Assembly: GCF_002157355.1 (NCBI RefSeq)
Contig: NZ_LYMK01000006.1
Location: forward strand, 62,001-126,000
DNA length: 64,000 nt
Direction: 5' to 3'
From: Variovorax sp. JS1663
GTDB taxonomy: Bacteria > Pseudomonadota > Gammaproteobacteria > Burkholderiales > Burkholderiaceae_C
The position numbers were made by a program, and so were the translations under genes. Within the stretch, counting starts at the first letter, position 1. Each line of letters starts with the position of its first letter. The notes under the pieces are model-generated. The model made no database searches and was not told where the DNA came from. It was given only the letters and a program-made list of their open reading frames with translations. Positions 21,501 to 30,509 of the stretch are shown piece after piece.

Positions 21501-21648
21501 CAAAGGCGTGGTGAAGATGGAGTACACGGTGCGGCTGAACAACGTCGGCGATTTCGCGCTGCCGCCGAGCCGTGTCGAGGCCCTCTATGCGCCGGAAATG
21601 TTCGGCGAGTCGCCGAACGAACGCCTGAAAGTGGAAGCGGCAAGGTAG
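15577..21648 (+). CDS. Bacterial alpha-2-macroglobulin family protein with CLEQ thioester motif
   Basis: A very large (2023-residue) periplasmic protease-trap-like protein. A TTG start at 15577 is chosen because AAGGAG ends 7 nt before it; the ATG at 15601 has no good ribosome site and would give 2015 residues. The n-region KTRTKTTMR and core FAAAALALCALGA make a signal peptide cleaved near AQA; there is no clear lipobox. The middle holds MG2-like beta domains (about 500-1150), then the A2M segment near VVLDANGQATVTVPL. The thioester Cys1530 is in YPYACLEQKTSKS. Homologues covalently trap attacking proteases. No penicillin-binding protein 1C gene, the usual partner, is next to it. Residues about 1382-1409 come from an intergenic repeat. 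Confidence 0.93.
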   Translation: MKTRTKTTMRTFAAAALALCALGAQALQITSLTPQGEVARIRQVVAKFDQAAINFGDPKAPAPLAVSCSDAQAGKGTGRWTGDKQWVWDFENDLPPGVRCTVTRIAGFKSASGAELTGPERYQFGSGGPFVRNWQPSYGRIDEEQQFMLELNGPATLESARENIWCQADGVGERIPVRLVEGEQRQALLKAFGRERDAEKTPLRFVTLQCNRRLTPGGRLQLVYGKGVATPSGVANAVERRMNFQVREPFAASFTCERENAQSACLPLKPMVLQFNAPVARKLAAQITLKGAGKTFKPKFDDEGAAKDEDAVVDSVSFPPPFAEQTPFTIELPAKFEDASGRALAAPDSFPLKVSTGAMPPLAKFAASPFGVVERLAEPGGTALMPVTVRRVEPALQVQALTPGQVSDLNPKTDAEIIAWFRKVRRYESNYMMSRTQAARDVKGALPKVIDKEERERVQTRMLSLLGGQARVKTLDMPRAEGGDPRPFEVIGIPLTPGFHVLEIASQKLGDALLDERYGAGRTMYVRTTALATNLAVHFKLGRENALAWVTTLDKGKVVPNAAVRVSDCNGKEIAAGTTDARGLVQLAGISSSPPSCSSEEDYSGDAYFVSARAKDERGVEDLAFTWSDWQRGIEPWRFNVPTSMEPEPDRVAHTVFDRTLLRAGETVSMKHLIRTQTREGFGLPKTLPDTLVVTHVGSGQQFTQPLNWRKTRTGGQSGENTFAIPPAAKLGLYQVELRSGKEGSADAEDGGPRSFGTGQFRVEEFRLPVLEGRIAPAEKKPLVAATSLPTDVQVNYVAGGGAGNLPVRVTAAVRAKSLSFPDFDAFSFSPPRTDGQAAADAEESESASQDLRVIADKLPLTLNKDGAGKLTIEKIPLAKATPRELLLEATYSDPNGEVQTLRGMQTLWPAAVIAGVKTESWVSVSQKLKFQALALDLAGKPQEGVTLNVRAVARITTTSRKRMVGGFYTYDNKTEVKEIGTVCSGKSDARGLLLCEAELKEAGQVELIASATDKDGRDSRASSTVYVTRQGELWFGGEDHDRIDVLPEKKNYQPGETARFQVRSPFRFATALVSVEREGVIETQVVQLDGKDPTVTLQVKPEWGPNAYVSVLALRGRLREVPWYSFFTWGFKAPREWWTAFWYEGKEYVAPTALVDLSKPAFRLGLAEIRVGTQAHQIDVKVASDKPSYPVRGKAQVTISAKLPDGKPAAGAEVALAAIDQALLELMPNDSWKLLEAMMQRRSWGVSTATAQMEIVGRRHYGRKAVPAGGGGGKGQTRELLDTLLLWNPAVVLDANGQATVTVPLNDALTTFRIVAVADAGTSLFGTGQTSIQATQDLQIVSGLPPLVREDDQFRAQITLRNTTQKPMKVEAALRDTSLKPSAAPGRPKQASAPSGGSEVHAVTSVGAELALQTVEIPGGEARELAWMVTAPAQLAQTRAEAILWEIEARDTIGGARDALKVRQRIVPAVPLTVQQATLVQLDGPFTLDVAPPADALPGRGGLKLSLQPRLAEGLTGVRDWFAAYPYACLEQKTSKSIGLRDGKAWQAVVAQLPSYLDGDGLASYFPPRDGEANRGSDILTAYVLAATHEAAALDPAFALPDAARAPMEQGLVAFVEGRIQREFWSPRKDLDVRKLAALEALSRYGKAQGRMTGSLTIAPNQWPTSAVIDWINILKRVPDVPQRQQRLDEANNVLKARLSYQGTKLVFSTERDDYWWWLMANGDVNTARLLLAVLDDPAWKEDIGRLASGFIGRQQKGAWHTTTANLWGGLALEKFSKQFENTPVAGITAANLGNAKAQVDWSKVERVKTGDPGGAPNQTTAFGAPAAPGNLRNNSMFLPWPAGAPAARDTLLVTQSGSGRPWLTAQSVAAVQLKAPFAAGYAIKKTVTPVEQAVKGVYTRGDVLRVSLEVNASADMTWVAITDPIPGGATILGSGLGRDSQIATQGEKRSGAGWPAFEERSFEAFRSYYEYLPKGVVKMEYTVRLNNVGDFALPPSRVEALYAPEMFGESPNERLKVEAAR
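19722..19803 (+). repeat. Comamonad-type intergenic repeat, copy A, inside the macroglobulin reading frame
   Basis: The 82-bp stretch from GAGCGCCGCGCCGGGCC to GTGGGGGCT differs by only about seven positions from copy B at 60457-60537 (opposite strand). Here it is translated in frame, giving a segment that includes GRPKQASAPSGGSEVHA. Relative to copy B it has one extra base (T in AGTACACG) as well as substitutions. The core CCCCCTCGGGGGG can form a hairpin. Confidence 0.85.
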
Positions 21649-22010
21649 TTCACGGCCGCCGGCGATGCGCCGCCGCCACAGGGCAAGCACTCACCCCGGG
21701 CGGACGAGGTGTTTGCCCTGTTTAGGCCTAAACTGGCGCCTCGTTCAAACGCTGGAAAAGGTCGGGAACTTCAGAAAGGGCGCGGGCGCCTGTTTCGATT
21801 TCCGGGGAGGCCCCAGCATCGGCTTTGCCGATCAAGTCCTTCCTTTCGGAATTGCAGGGCCGGTTAACCCGATTTGTTTCATTTCGACACGCCTTTCCGG
21901 CTGTAAACGCAAAATGCTGCGCGCTTCGGTCCAAATGGAGCGGTTTACAGCCCTCGGGCGATCAGCGATGATCGTGATGCACTTTTTCACGTCTTGTTAC
22001 ATTCCATTGA
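21649..22010. other. 362-bp gene-free region between the macroglobulin gene and pilB
   Basis: No credible coding sequence is seen. It holds a candidate terminator (21678-21723), a 14-bp palindrome GTTTAGGCCTAAAC (21720-21733), and an inverted repeat with 10-bp arms, GGCTGTAAAC (21899-21908) and GTTTACAGCC (21943-21952). The last 200 bp are AT-richer than the surroundings and probably contain the pilBCD promoter; no confident -35/-10 or sigma-54 pair was found. Confidence 0.6.
21678..21723 (+). terminator. candidate intrinsic terminator of the macroglobulin gene
   Basis: ACAGGGCAAGCAC pairs with GTGTTTGCCCTGT over 13 positions (one G-U) around an 18-nt loop, 30 bp after the stop. The 3' arm runs into only three T residues, so termination strength is uncertain. 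Confidence 0.5.
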
Positions 22011-23744
<1,734 letters not shown>

Positions 23745-23759
23745 AGAAGCGGAGTTTGA

Positions 23760-24986
23760 ATGGCAACGGCAGCAGCATCATCCCGGACGGCCCACAAGGA
23801 ATTCGTCTACGAATGGGAAGGCAAGGACCGCAACGGCAAGGTGGTGCGGGGCGAGCTGCGCGCTGCCGGCGAGAACCAGGTCCAGGCCGCGCTGCGCCGC
23901 CAGGGGGTGCTGGCCTCCAAGATCAAGAAGCGGCGCATGCGCGCCGGCAAGGCGATCAAGCCCAAGGACATCGCGATCTTCACGCGCCAGCTCGCGACCA
24001 TGATGAAGGCCGGCGTCCCGCTGCTGCAGTCCTTCGACATCGTGGGCCGCGGCAACGCCAATCCGAGCGTGGCCAAGCTGCTCAACGACATCCGCAGTGA
24101 CGTCGAGACCGGCACCTCGCTGTCGTCCGCCTTCCGCAAGTTCCCGAAGTACTTCGACAACCTCTACTGCAACCTGGTAGAGGCCGGTGAGGCCGCCGGT
24201 ATCCTGGAAGAGCTGCTCGACCGCCTCGCCACCTACATGGAGAAGACCGAGGCCATCAAGTCGAAGATCAAGTCGGCGCTGATGTACCCCACCTCGGTGA
24301 TCGTGGTCGCCTTCGTGGTGGTGGCGATCATCATGATCTTCGTGATCCCGGCCTTCAAGCAGGTGTTCACCTCCTTCGGCGCCGACCTGCCGGCGCCGAC
24401 GCTTTTCGTCATGGCGGTGAGCGAGTTCTTCGTGGCCTACTGGTGGCTGATCTTCGGCGTGATCGGCGGCGGCCTGTACTTCTTCTTCCAGGCCTGGAAG
24501 CGCAACGAGAAGGTCCAGCGCTTCATGGACCGCCTGCTGCTGCGCCTGCCGATCTTCGGCGCGCTGATCGACAAGTCCTGCGTCGCGCGCTGGACCCGCA
24601 CACTGGCCACCATGTTCGCCGCTGGCGTGCCGCTGGTCGAGGCGCTCGACTCGGTGGGCGGTGCCTCGGGCAACACCGTGTACGGCGATGCCACGGTCAA
24701 GATCCAGCAGGAGGTCTCAACCGGTACCAGCCTGACCACGGCCATGACCAACGCCAACCTCTTCCCCTCGATGGTGCTGCAGATGACCGCCATCGGCGAG
24801 GAGTCCGGCTCCATCGACCACATGCTGGGCAAGGCGGCCGACTTTTACGAGTCGGAGGTCGACGACATGGTCGCGGGCCTTTCCAGCCTGATGGAGCCGA
24901 TCATCATCGTGTTCCTGGGCGTCATCATCGGCGGCATCGTGGTCTCGATGTATCTGCCCATCTTCAAGCTCGGCCAGGTCGTCTGA
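23760..24986 (+). CDS. pilC: Type IV pilus inner-membrane platform protein
   Basis: A 408-residue GspF-family protein that forms the inner-membrane base of the pilus machine and contacts PilB. Two T2SSF domains are visible, the first with FTRQLATMMKAGVPLLQSF and the second with WTRTLATMFAAGVPLVEAL. Three hydrophobic helices occur (for example SVIVVAFVVVAIIMIFVIPAF and PIIIVFLGVIIGGIVVSMYL). The stop overlaps the pilD start as TGATG. Confidence 0.97.
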   Translation: MATAAASSRTAHKEFVYEWEGKDRNGKVVRGELRAAGENQVQAALRRQGVLASKIKKRRMRAGKAIKPKDIAIFTRQLATMMKAGVPLLQSFDIVGRGNANPSVAKLLNDIRSDVETGTSLSSAFRKFPKYFDNLYCNLVEAGEAAGILEELLDRLATYMEKTEAIKSKIKSALMYPTSVIVVAFVVVAIIMIFVIPAFKQVFTSFGADLPAPTLFVMAVSEFFVAYWWLIFGVIGGGLYFFFQAWKRNEKVQRFMDRLLLRLPIFGALIDKSCVARWTRTLATMFAAGVPLVEALDSVGGASGNTVYGDATVKIQQEVSTGTSLTTAMTNANLFPSMVLQMTAIGEESGSIDHMLGKAADFYESEVDDMVAGLSSLMEPIIIVFLGVIIGGIVVSMYLPIFKLGQVV

Positions 24987-25837
24987 TGCTGGTGTCGCAG
25001 GGGGTGGACGCCGCGCTGGCCGGCGTGCTGGGGCTCATGATCGGCAGCTTCCTCAATGTGGTGATCCACCGGCTGCCCAAGATGATGGAACGGCAGTGGG
25101 CCGCCGAATGCGCGGAGCTGACCGGCGCCGAGGCCGAGGCAGGCAAGGCGCAGGAACCCTTCAACCTCATGGTGCCGCACTCGCGCTGCCCGCATTGCGG
25201 TCACGCGATCCGGTGGTATGAGAACCTGCCGGTCCTGAGCTATCTCTTCCTGCGCGGCAAGTGCTCCACCTGCAAGACGCCGATCAGCCTGCGCTATCCG
25301 CTGGTGGAACTCGCCACTGCAGCGCTCTTCGCCTGGTGCGTGTGGCGCATGCCCGGCCAGTTCGGCGGCCTGGCCTGGTGCGGCTTCACGGCCGCGTTGC
25401 TGGCCGCGGCCCTGATCGATTGGGACACCACCTACCTGCCCGACGACATCACATTGCCCCTGCTCTGGGCCGGGCTGCTCGCCGCCATCGGTGGTTTCAC
25501 GGGCATCAGCCTGGCCAATGCGGTCTGGGGCGCGGTGGCCGGCTACGTGTCGCTGTGGGCGGTGTACTGGTTGTTCAAGCTCACCACCGGCAAGGAGGGC
25601 ATGGGCTACGGCGACTTCAAGCTCTTCGCCGCCTTCGGCGCCTGGTTCGGCTGGCAGGCGCTGGTGCCGATCGTGCTGATGGCCTCGGTGATCGGCGTCG
25701 TCATCGGCCTGATCCTCAAGTTCAACAGCGGCCTGCGCGAGGGCGGCTACGTGCCCTTCGGCCCCTTCCTGGCCGGCGCCGGCCTGACGGCCATGCTCTT
25801 CGGCCCGGACGCGATCCTGCGCACGGTCGGCCTCTGA
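24986..25837 (+). CDS. pilD: Prepilin leader peptidase / N-methyltransferase
   Basis: A 283-residue polytopic inner-membrane aspartyl protease that removes prepilin leaders and methylates the new N-terminus. The cytoplasmic zinc site is CPHC...CSTC (about residues 70-100). The two catalytic aspartates are in [13 protein letters not shown] and [12 protein letters not shown] (GxGD type). It follows pilC with a TGATG overlap, giving the compact pilBCD operon. Confidence 0.96.
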   Translation: MLVSQGVDAALAGVLGLMIGSFLNVVIHRLPKMMERQWAAECAELTGAEAEAGKAQEPFNLMVPHSRCPHCGHAIRWYENLPVLSYLFLRGKCSTCKTPISLRYPLVELATAALFAWCVWRMPGQFGGLAWCGFTAALLAAALIDWDTTYLPDDITLPLLWAGLLAAIGGFTGISLANAVWGAVAGYVSLWAVYWLFKLTTGKEGMGYGDFKLFAAFGAWFGWQALVPIVLMASVIGVVIGLILKFNSGLREGGYVPFGPFLAGAGLTAMLFGPDAILRTVGL

Positions 25838-25856
25838 GCGCGGGGGCGCTCACGGC

Positions 25857-26435
25857 ATGCGCATCGGCCTCACCGGCGGCATCGGCAGCGGCAAGAGCAC
25901 GGTCGCGGCCATGCTCGTCGACGGCGGTGCCACGCTGATCGACACCGATGCCATTGCGCGCACCATCACGCAGCCCGGGGGCGCAGCCATGCCGGCGGTC
26001 GAGGCTGCCTTCGGGCCTTCGGTGATCGCCGCGGACGGCAGCATGGACCGCGCCCGCATGCGCGAGTTGGTCTTCGCCGACCCTTCCGCCAAGCAGCGGC
26101 TCGAGGCCATCCTCCACCCCGTGATCGGCCTCGAATGCGAGGCCCAGGCCACCGCGGCCGGGCCGGGGCTGATCGTGTTCGACGTGCCCCTGCTGGTCGA
26201 GTCGAAGCGCTGGCGGGCCCGGGTCGACCGGGTGCTGGTGGTCGACACGACCGAAGAAACCCAGCTGCAGCGTGTGGTCACGCGCTCTGGCTGGTCACCC
26301 GAGGCGGTGCGCGCCGTCATCGCGCATCAGGCAACGCGGCGCGAGCGCCGTGCCGCCGCCGACGCCGTGATATTCAACGAGGGAATGTCGCTCGAGGAAC
26401 TCCGCCAGGAGGTCCGCGCTCTACCTTGGGGTTAA
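25857..26435 (+). CDS. coaE: Dephospho-CoA kinase
   Basis: A 192-residue cytoplasmic kinase that phosphorylates the 3'-hydroxyl of dephospho-CoA, the last step of coenzyme A synthesis. The P-loop is [11 protein letters not shown], followed by the substrate motif [19 protein letters not shown] is the conserved DVPLL segment. It lies 19 bp after pilD. In many betaproteobacteria zapD follows coaE directly, but here two acyltransferase genes intervene. Confidence 0.96.
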   Translation: MRIGLTGGIGSGKSTVAAMLVDGGATLIDTDAIARTITQPGGAAMPAVEAAFGPSVIAADGSMDRARMRELVFADPSAKQRLEAILHPVIGLECEAQATAAGPGLIVFDVPLLVESKRWRARVDRVLVVDTTEETQLQRVVTRSGWSPEAVRAVIAHQATRRERRAAADAVIFNEGMSLEELRQEVRALPWG

Positions 26436-26541
26436 TACTCCGCGCGGTCACGCGATAATGCAGGGTTTGCCGCCGCAGCGGCGCCCCCCGTGATCAGAAG
26501 AAGACGGCGCACAAGGCCCCAGCGAGCGCGCCCCATCCGAG

Positions 26542-28035
26542 ATGCTTTTCAATTCGCACGCGTTCCTTTTCGTCTATTTCCCGATCGTCCTGCTCGGCTT
26601 CTTCTGGATCGGCAAACGCAACGTGCGCGCCGCGGCCGGATTCCTGGCCCTGGCCTCGCTCTTCTTCTACGGATGGTGGAGCGTCAAGGCGATGCCGCTG
26701 CTGCTGGCATCGATCTGCATCAACTACTGGTTCGGGCTGCGCCTGACGCCGGCGCCGGGCCGCGAGGACGTCCAGCGCAAGCGCCTGCTGATCGTGGCCC
26801 TGGTCGTCAACCTCGGCGTTCTGGCGATCTTCAAGTACGCCAACTTCTTCCTCTCGAACGTCAACGAAGGGCTGGCGGCCGCGGGCTTCACGCCCATGGA
26901 GTTGCTGCACATCGCGCTGCCTATCGGCATCTCTTTCTACACCTTCACCCAGATCGCCTTCCTGGTCGACTGCTGGCAGGGCAAGGTGCATGAGCGCAGC
27001 TTCGTTCACTACGCCCTCTTCGTCACCTACTTCCCGCACCTGATCGCGGGCCCGGTGCTGCACCACGCGCAGATGATGCCGCAGTTCGCCAACCCGGCGA
27101 CCTACAAGCCCGACCCGAACAAGATCGCGGCGGGCCTGGCGATCTTCAGCTTCGGCCTGGCCAAGAAACTGCTGATCGCCGACCCGATGGGCCAGTACGC
27201 CGACCTGGTGTTCAACGGTGCGCACCAGGGCACGGCGCCCACGCTGTACACGGCCTGGTTCGGGGTGCTTGCCTACACGCTGCAGATCTACTTCGATTTC
27301 TCGGGCTACTCGGACATGGCGGTCGGCCTGTCGCTGTGCCTGGGCGTGCAGCTGCCGCTCAACTTCCGCTCGCCCTACAAGTCGACCAACATCATCGAGT
27401 TCTGGCGCCGCTGGCACATCTCGCTGTCGACCTTCCTGCGCGACTACCTCTACGTGCCGCTGGGCGGCAACCGCAAGGGGCCGGCCCGGCGCTACCTGAA
27501 CCTGTTCCTCACCATGCTGCTGGGTGGCCTCTGGCACGGCGCCGCCTGGACCTTCGTGATCTGGGGCGCACTGCACGGCGCCTACCTGATGGTCAACCAC
27601 CTGTGGAATGCCAAGGTGCGGCGCAACGCGGCGCCGGGCCGCATCGCGAAAGTCTTCGGCTGGGCGCTCACCTTCCTGTGCGTGATGATCGCCTGGGTGG
27701 TGTTCCGCGCCGAAGGCATGCACACCGCCATCGCGATCTACAAGGGCATGCTCGGCATGCACGGCGCACCGCCAACCGCCTTCAGCGAAATGGGGCTCAT
27801 GCCCTACCGCAAGAACGACTTCTTCAAGACCATGCTGATCGGGCTGGTGATCTGCCTGGCGCTGCCGCCCACCATCACGCTCGAACGCTGGGTGCCCCAC
27901 CCGCAATCGGTGGTCGGCCACCGCGTGATGGCGGCAACCTCGACCGTTTTCATTGCCGCCAGCACCTTCGTGCTGTTCGCCTGGGCAGTGTCGAAGCTGG
28001 GCGGCTACAGCCCCTTCCTGTATTTCCAATTCTGA
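26542..28035 (+). CDS. MBOAT-family O-acyltransferase (AlgI-like)
   Basis: A 497-residue polytopic inner-membrane enzyme that passes acyl (usually acetyl) groups across the membrane to an exported glycan. It starts LFNSHAFLFVYFPIVL, a standard AlgI/DltB opening. Conserved landmarks are LPIGISFYTFTQIAF, FDFSGYSDMAVGLSLCLG, FWRRWHISLSTFLRDYLYVP and the catalytic-histidine region GGLWHGAAWTFVIWG. The gene downstream codes for a membrane-anchored SGNH protein, the usual periplasmic acyl acceptor/transferase partner. The glycan is unknown. The pair is inserted between coaE and zapD. Confidence 0.93.
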   Translation: MLFNSHAFLFVYFPIVLLGFFWIGKRNVRAAAGFLALASLFFYGWWSVKAMPLLLASICINYWFGLRLTPAPGREDVQRKRLLIVALVVNLGVLAIFKYANFFLSNVNEGLAAAGFTPMELLHIALPIGISFYTFTQIAFLVDCWQGKVHERSFVHYALFVTYFPHLIAGPVLHHAQMMPQFANPATYKPDPNKIAAGLAIFSFGLAKKLLIADPMGQYADLVFNGAHQGTAPTLYTAWFGVLAYTLQIYFDFSGYSDMAVGLSLCLGVQLPLNFRSPYKSTNIIEFWRRWHISLSTFLRDYLYVPLGGNRKGPARRYLNLFLTMLLGGLWHGAAWTFVIWGALHGAYLMVNHLWNAKVRRNAAPGRIAKVFGWALTFLCVMIAWVVFRAEGMHTAIAIYKGMLGMHGAPPTAFSEMGLMPYRKNDFFKTMLIGLVICLALPPTITLERWVPHPQSVVGHRVMAATSTVFIAASTFVLFAWAVSKLGGYSPFLYFQF

Positions 28036-28048
28036 TCAAGCGACAGAC

Positions 28049-29068
28049 ATGACGCTCGCAAAAGTCTGGCTGCGCATCTTTGTCATCGGTTACGTGCTGG
28101 TGTTCGCGATGTGGCTCGTCTCCCTGACCACCCTGCCCCCCTATGGCGACCTGACCCGCATCGGACACCTGCCCGAGGAGGACTTTGGCTGGACCAAGCC
28201 GGCACCGACCATCGACCCGTCGCTGCTGAAGGCCTCCCCGGTCAAGGACGCCGACATCCTGGTCATCGGCGACAGCTTCTCGATGACGCTCTACTGGCAG
28301 GCATCGCTGGTGAAGGCGGGCTACCGCGTCGCCACCACCTACTGGGGCCAGTACGGCACGGTCATGTGCAAGGATTTCGACCAATGGATCGAGCGCTCCG
28401 GCTTCAAGGGCAAGCTGATCATCTTCGAGAGCGTGGAGCGCCTGCTGGACGAGCGCACTGTGGACGGCCAGCACTGCGACAAGGTCGTCAAGCCCCTGGA
28501 GGCCCGGCTCGACCCCTTCGTCGCCCCGGCCAAGCTGCCGGGACCGGACGCGCTGCCCAACTGGACCGCGCGCTTCGACACCGGCCCGGAGGCCTACTAC
28601 AACGCCTGGCGCGCGAGGAAGTCGCCGGTGGAGCTCGTGTTCAACAAGAACACGCAACTGCGTGCACTGCCGAACGGCTGCAACTATTTCTCCCACAAGG
28701 AGTGCGAGAAGCTGCCGGTTTTCATCGATGACATCCGCAACGGCCCGCTGACCAAGGACACGCTGGCACGGATCAAGGCCTTCAAGGACAGCCACAGCGC
28801 CACCATCCCGCAGATGTGGATCGTGATCCCCAACAAGAACACCGTCTACCTGCAGCCCGACTTCTCGAAAGATTTCGAGGCCGGCTTCCGCGAAGCCCGG
28901 CTCGGCCCCGACCTCTACGCCTTTGCGCGCGAGATGTATCCGAAGGTGATGGACTTCTATTTCCCGAACGACACCCACCTGTCGATGCATGGGCAACTGG
29001 CGCTGGGCGAGCACATGCTGGCCGCGGTGCGCGAGGTGCTGCCCGTGCCGCCTGCGAAATCGCCCTGA
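28049..29068 (+). CDS. Membrane-anchored SGNH-type acyltransferase partner (AlgJ/AlgX-like role)
   Basis: A 339-residue protein with one N-terminal membrane helix (about 8-28, FVIGYVLVFAMWLVSL) and a periplasmic body. The nucleophile motif DILVIGDSFSMT places Ser76 near the N-terminus. The C-terminal PNDTHLSMHG (D308, H310) supplies the remaining triad residues; the DTH motif resembles AlgJ/AlgX-type O-acetyltransferases. It begins 13 bp after the MBOAT gene, so the two almost certainly act together: MBOAT passes the acyl group through the membrane and this protein places it on the glycan. The function is inferred from motifs and pairing. Confidence 0.78.
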   Translation: MTLAKVWLRIFVIGYVLVFAMWLVSLTTLPPYGDLTRIGHLPEEDFGWTKPAPTIDPSLLKASPVKDADILVIGDSFSMTLYWQASLVKAGYRVATTYWGQYGTVMCKDFDQWIERSGFKGKLIIFESVERLLDERTVDGQHCDKVVKPLEARLDPFVAPAKLPGPDALPNWTARFDTGPEAYYNAWRARKSPVELVFNKNTQLRALPNGCNYFSHKECEKLPVFIDDIRNGPLTKDTLARIKAFKDSHSATIPQMWIVIPNKNTVYLQPDFSKDFEAGFREARLGPDLYAFAREMYPKVMDFYFPNDTHLSMHGQLALGEHMLAAVREVLPVPPAKSP

Positions 29069-29106
29069 GGGGCTATCATGTTCCGACAGGAACCCGACAG
29101 AAACGC

Positions 29107-29862
29107 GTGATCCTCTACGAATACCCCTTCAACGAGCGCATCCGGACCTATCTGCGGCTGGAGCACCTGTTCCGTCGGCTCGGCGAGCTGGTGCCGGCCG
29201 ATTCGCCGCTGTCTCACCACTACGCCCTGGTCACGATCTTCGAGATCATGGACGTGGCCGCGCGCGCCGACTTGAAGGCTGACGTGCTGCGCGACCTGGA
29301 CAAGCAGAAGAACGTGTTCAACGGCTATCGCGGCAATCCGGCGATCTCCGAGGCCCTCCTGAACCAGGTGGTCTCCAAGCTGGAGAGCAATTTCGCCACG
29401 CTCAACACCATCCCGGGCAAGGCTGGGCAGGCGCTGACCGAGAACGAATGGCTGATGGGCATCCGCAGCCGCGCGAGCATCCCGGGCGGCACCTGCGAGT
29501 TCGACCTGCCGGCCTACTACGCGTGGCAGCACCGCCCGGCCACGGAGCGGCGGGCCGGCCTGGAGCGCTGGTCCGCCACCTTGGCGCCGCTGGCCGAGTC
29601 GATCTACCTGCTGCTGAAGCTGCTTCGCGATGCCGACGTACCCTACAAGGTCATCGCCACGCGTGGCCAGTTCCAGCAGCCGCTGCCGCAGGGCCGCAGC
29701 TTCCAGCTGCTGCGCCTGCGCATCGACCCTCGCTTCGGACTCATCCCGGAGATCAGCGGAAACCGGCTGATGGTGTCGGTGCGGTTGATGCGGCACGAGG
29801 CCGATGACCGCCTGCACAAGAGCATGGAAGACACCCCCTTCGAGCTCACTCTCTGCGCCTGA
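29107..29862 (+). CDS. zapD: Cell division protein ZapD
   Basis: A 251-residue cytoplasmic protein that cross-links FtsZ filaments at the division site. It starts with GTG, giving [20 protein letters not shown], the highly conserved ZapD N-terminus. The end, [19 protein letters not shown], is also typical. The length is the family norm. It sits in the usual betaproteobacterial pair with yacG, but the upstream neighbour is the acyltransferase cassette rather than coaE. Confidence 0.96.
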   Translation: MILYEYPFNERIRTYLRLEHLFRRLGELVPADSPLSHHYALVTIFEIMDVAARADLKADVLRDLDKQKNVFNGYRGNPAISEALLNQVVSKLESNFATLNTIPGKAGQALTENEWLMGIRSRASIPGGTCEFDLPAYYAWQHRPATERRAGLERWSATLAPLAESIYLLLKLLRDADVPYKVIATRGQFQQPLPQGRSFQLLRLRIDPRFGLIPEISGNRLMVSVRLMRHEADDRLHKSMEDTPFELTLCA

Positions 29863-29866
29863 CCCC

Positions 29867-30082
29867 ATGGCGACGAACAGGAAGACCCCGTCGGGTGAAC
29901 GCATTGTCCGTTGCCCCGCCTGCGGCGAGGACAGCGTCTACGGCCCGAGCAATCCTTACCGCCCCTTCTGCAGCGCGCGCTGCAAGGGCATCGATCTCGG
30001 CGCTTGGGCGACCGAGGAATTCCGCATGCCGGCCGAGGCACCGCCCGAGGACGAGCCCTTCGGCGATCCGAAAATTCAGTAG
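29867..30082 (+). CDS. yacG: DNA gyrase inhibitor YacG
   Basis: A 71-residue zinc-binding protein known in E. coli to bind GyrB and inhibit gyrase. The four zinc cysteines are in [12 protein letters not shown] and [19 protein letters not shown]. The start MATNRKTPS is 4 bp after the zapD stop. The last 7 bp overlap the convergent mutT gene. Confidence 0.94.
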   Translation: MATNRKTPSGERIVRCPACGEDSVYGPSNPYRPFCSARCKGIDLGAWATEEFRMPAEAPPEDEPFGDPKIQ

Positions 30083-30501
30083 GCTGTGCCGGCGAGGCCG
30101 CGTTCCTGCGCCAGCCAGTCGAGCACCGGCAGGGCACCCGGCAGTACCGGCGTCACGTCGAGCGGCAATTGCTGCCAGCGAATGGCCTGGCCTTCGCGCA
30201 TCTCGAATTCCCCGTCCCAGGCGCGCACCTTGCACCAGTGCAGCCGCACCAGCGCATGGGGGTAGTCGTGCTCGGTGGTCTTCCAGACCTCCACGCCGGC
30301 GATGGTGATACCCAGTTCCTCGTGCAGTTCGCGCCGCAGCGCCTGCTCGATCGACTCGCCCGGCTCGATCTTGCCGCCCGGGAATTCCCAGTAGCCCGCG
30401 TAGGGCTTGCCCTCGGGCCGGGTCGAAAGCAGAAGCGCCTCATCCGCCTCGCGGATCAAGATGCCGACCGCCACTTCGGTGTGCTTGCGCGCCTCGGCCA
30501 T
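30076..30501 (-). CDS. mutT: Nudix hydrolase, MutT-like (8-oxo-dGTP diphosphatase)
   Basis: A 141-residue sanitising hydrolase. The Nudix box is complete: [17 protein letters not shown] followed by LHEELGI. Neighbouring [11 protein letters not shown] is the usual MutT lead-in. The start [10 protein letters not shown] is preferred; a longer frame runs into the upstream ATPase gene, whose stop is 8 bp away. Probable last gene of secA-argJ-DUF815-mutT. Substrate 8-oxo-dGTP is assumed from the family. Confidence 0.93.
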   Translation of the reverse strand: MAEARKHTEVAVGILIREADEALLLSTRPEGKPYAGYWEFPGGKIEPGESIEQALRRELHEELGITIAGVEVWKTTEHDYPHALVRLHWCKVRAWDGEFEMREGQAIRWQQLPLDVTPVLPGALPVLDWLAQERGLAGTAY

Positions 30502-30509
30502 GGCTGCGT

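Noticed and set aside
15520..21690. Open antisense frame of more than 2000 codons opposite the macroglobulin gene
   Set aside because: High-GC coding DNA often leaves the complementary frame free of stops. The translated product has low-complexity His/Arg/Gly-rich composition with no domains, while the plus-strand protein has clear family motifs.
21862..21869. GGTTAACC shared between the pilB leader and the GT2 upstream palindrome
   Set aside because: An 8-bp palindrome is expected about once per 64 kb by chance at this base composition, so two copies are not meaningful alone.
26494..28029. Antisense frame opposite the MBOAT gene
   Set aside because: Charge-rich, repetitive composition without motifs; the plus strand encodes a typical AlgI-like protein.
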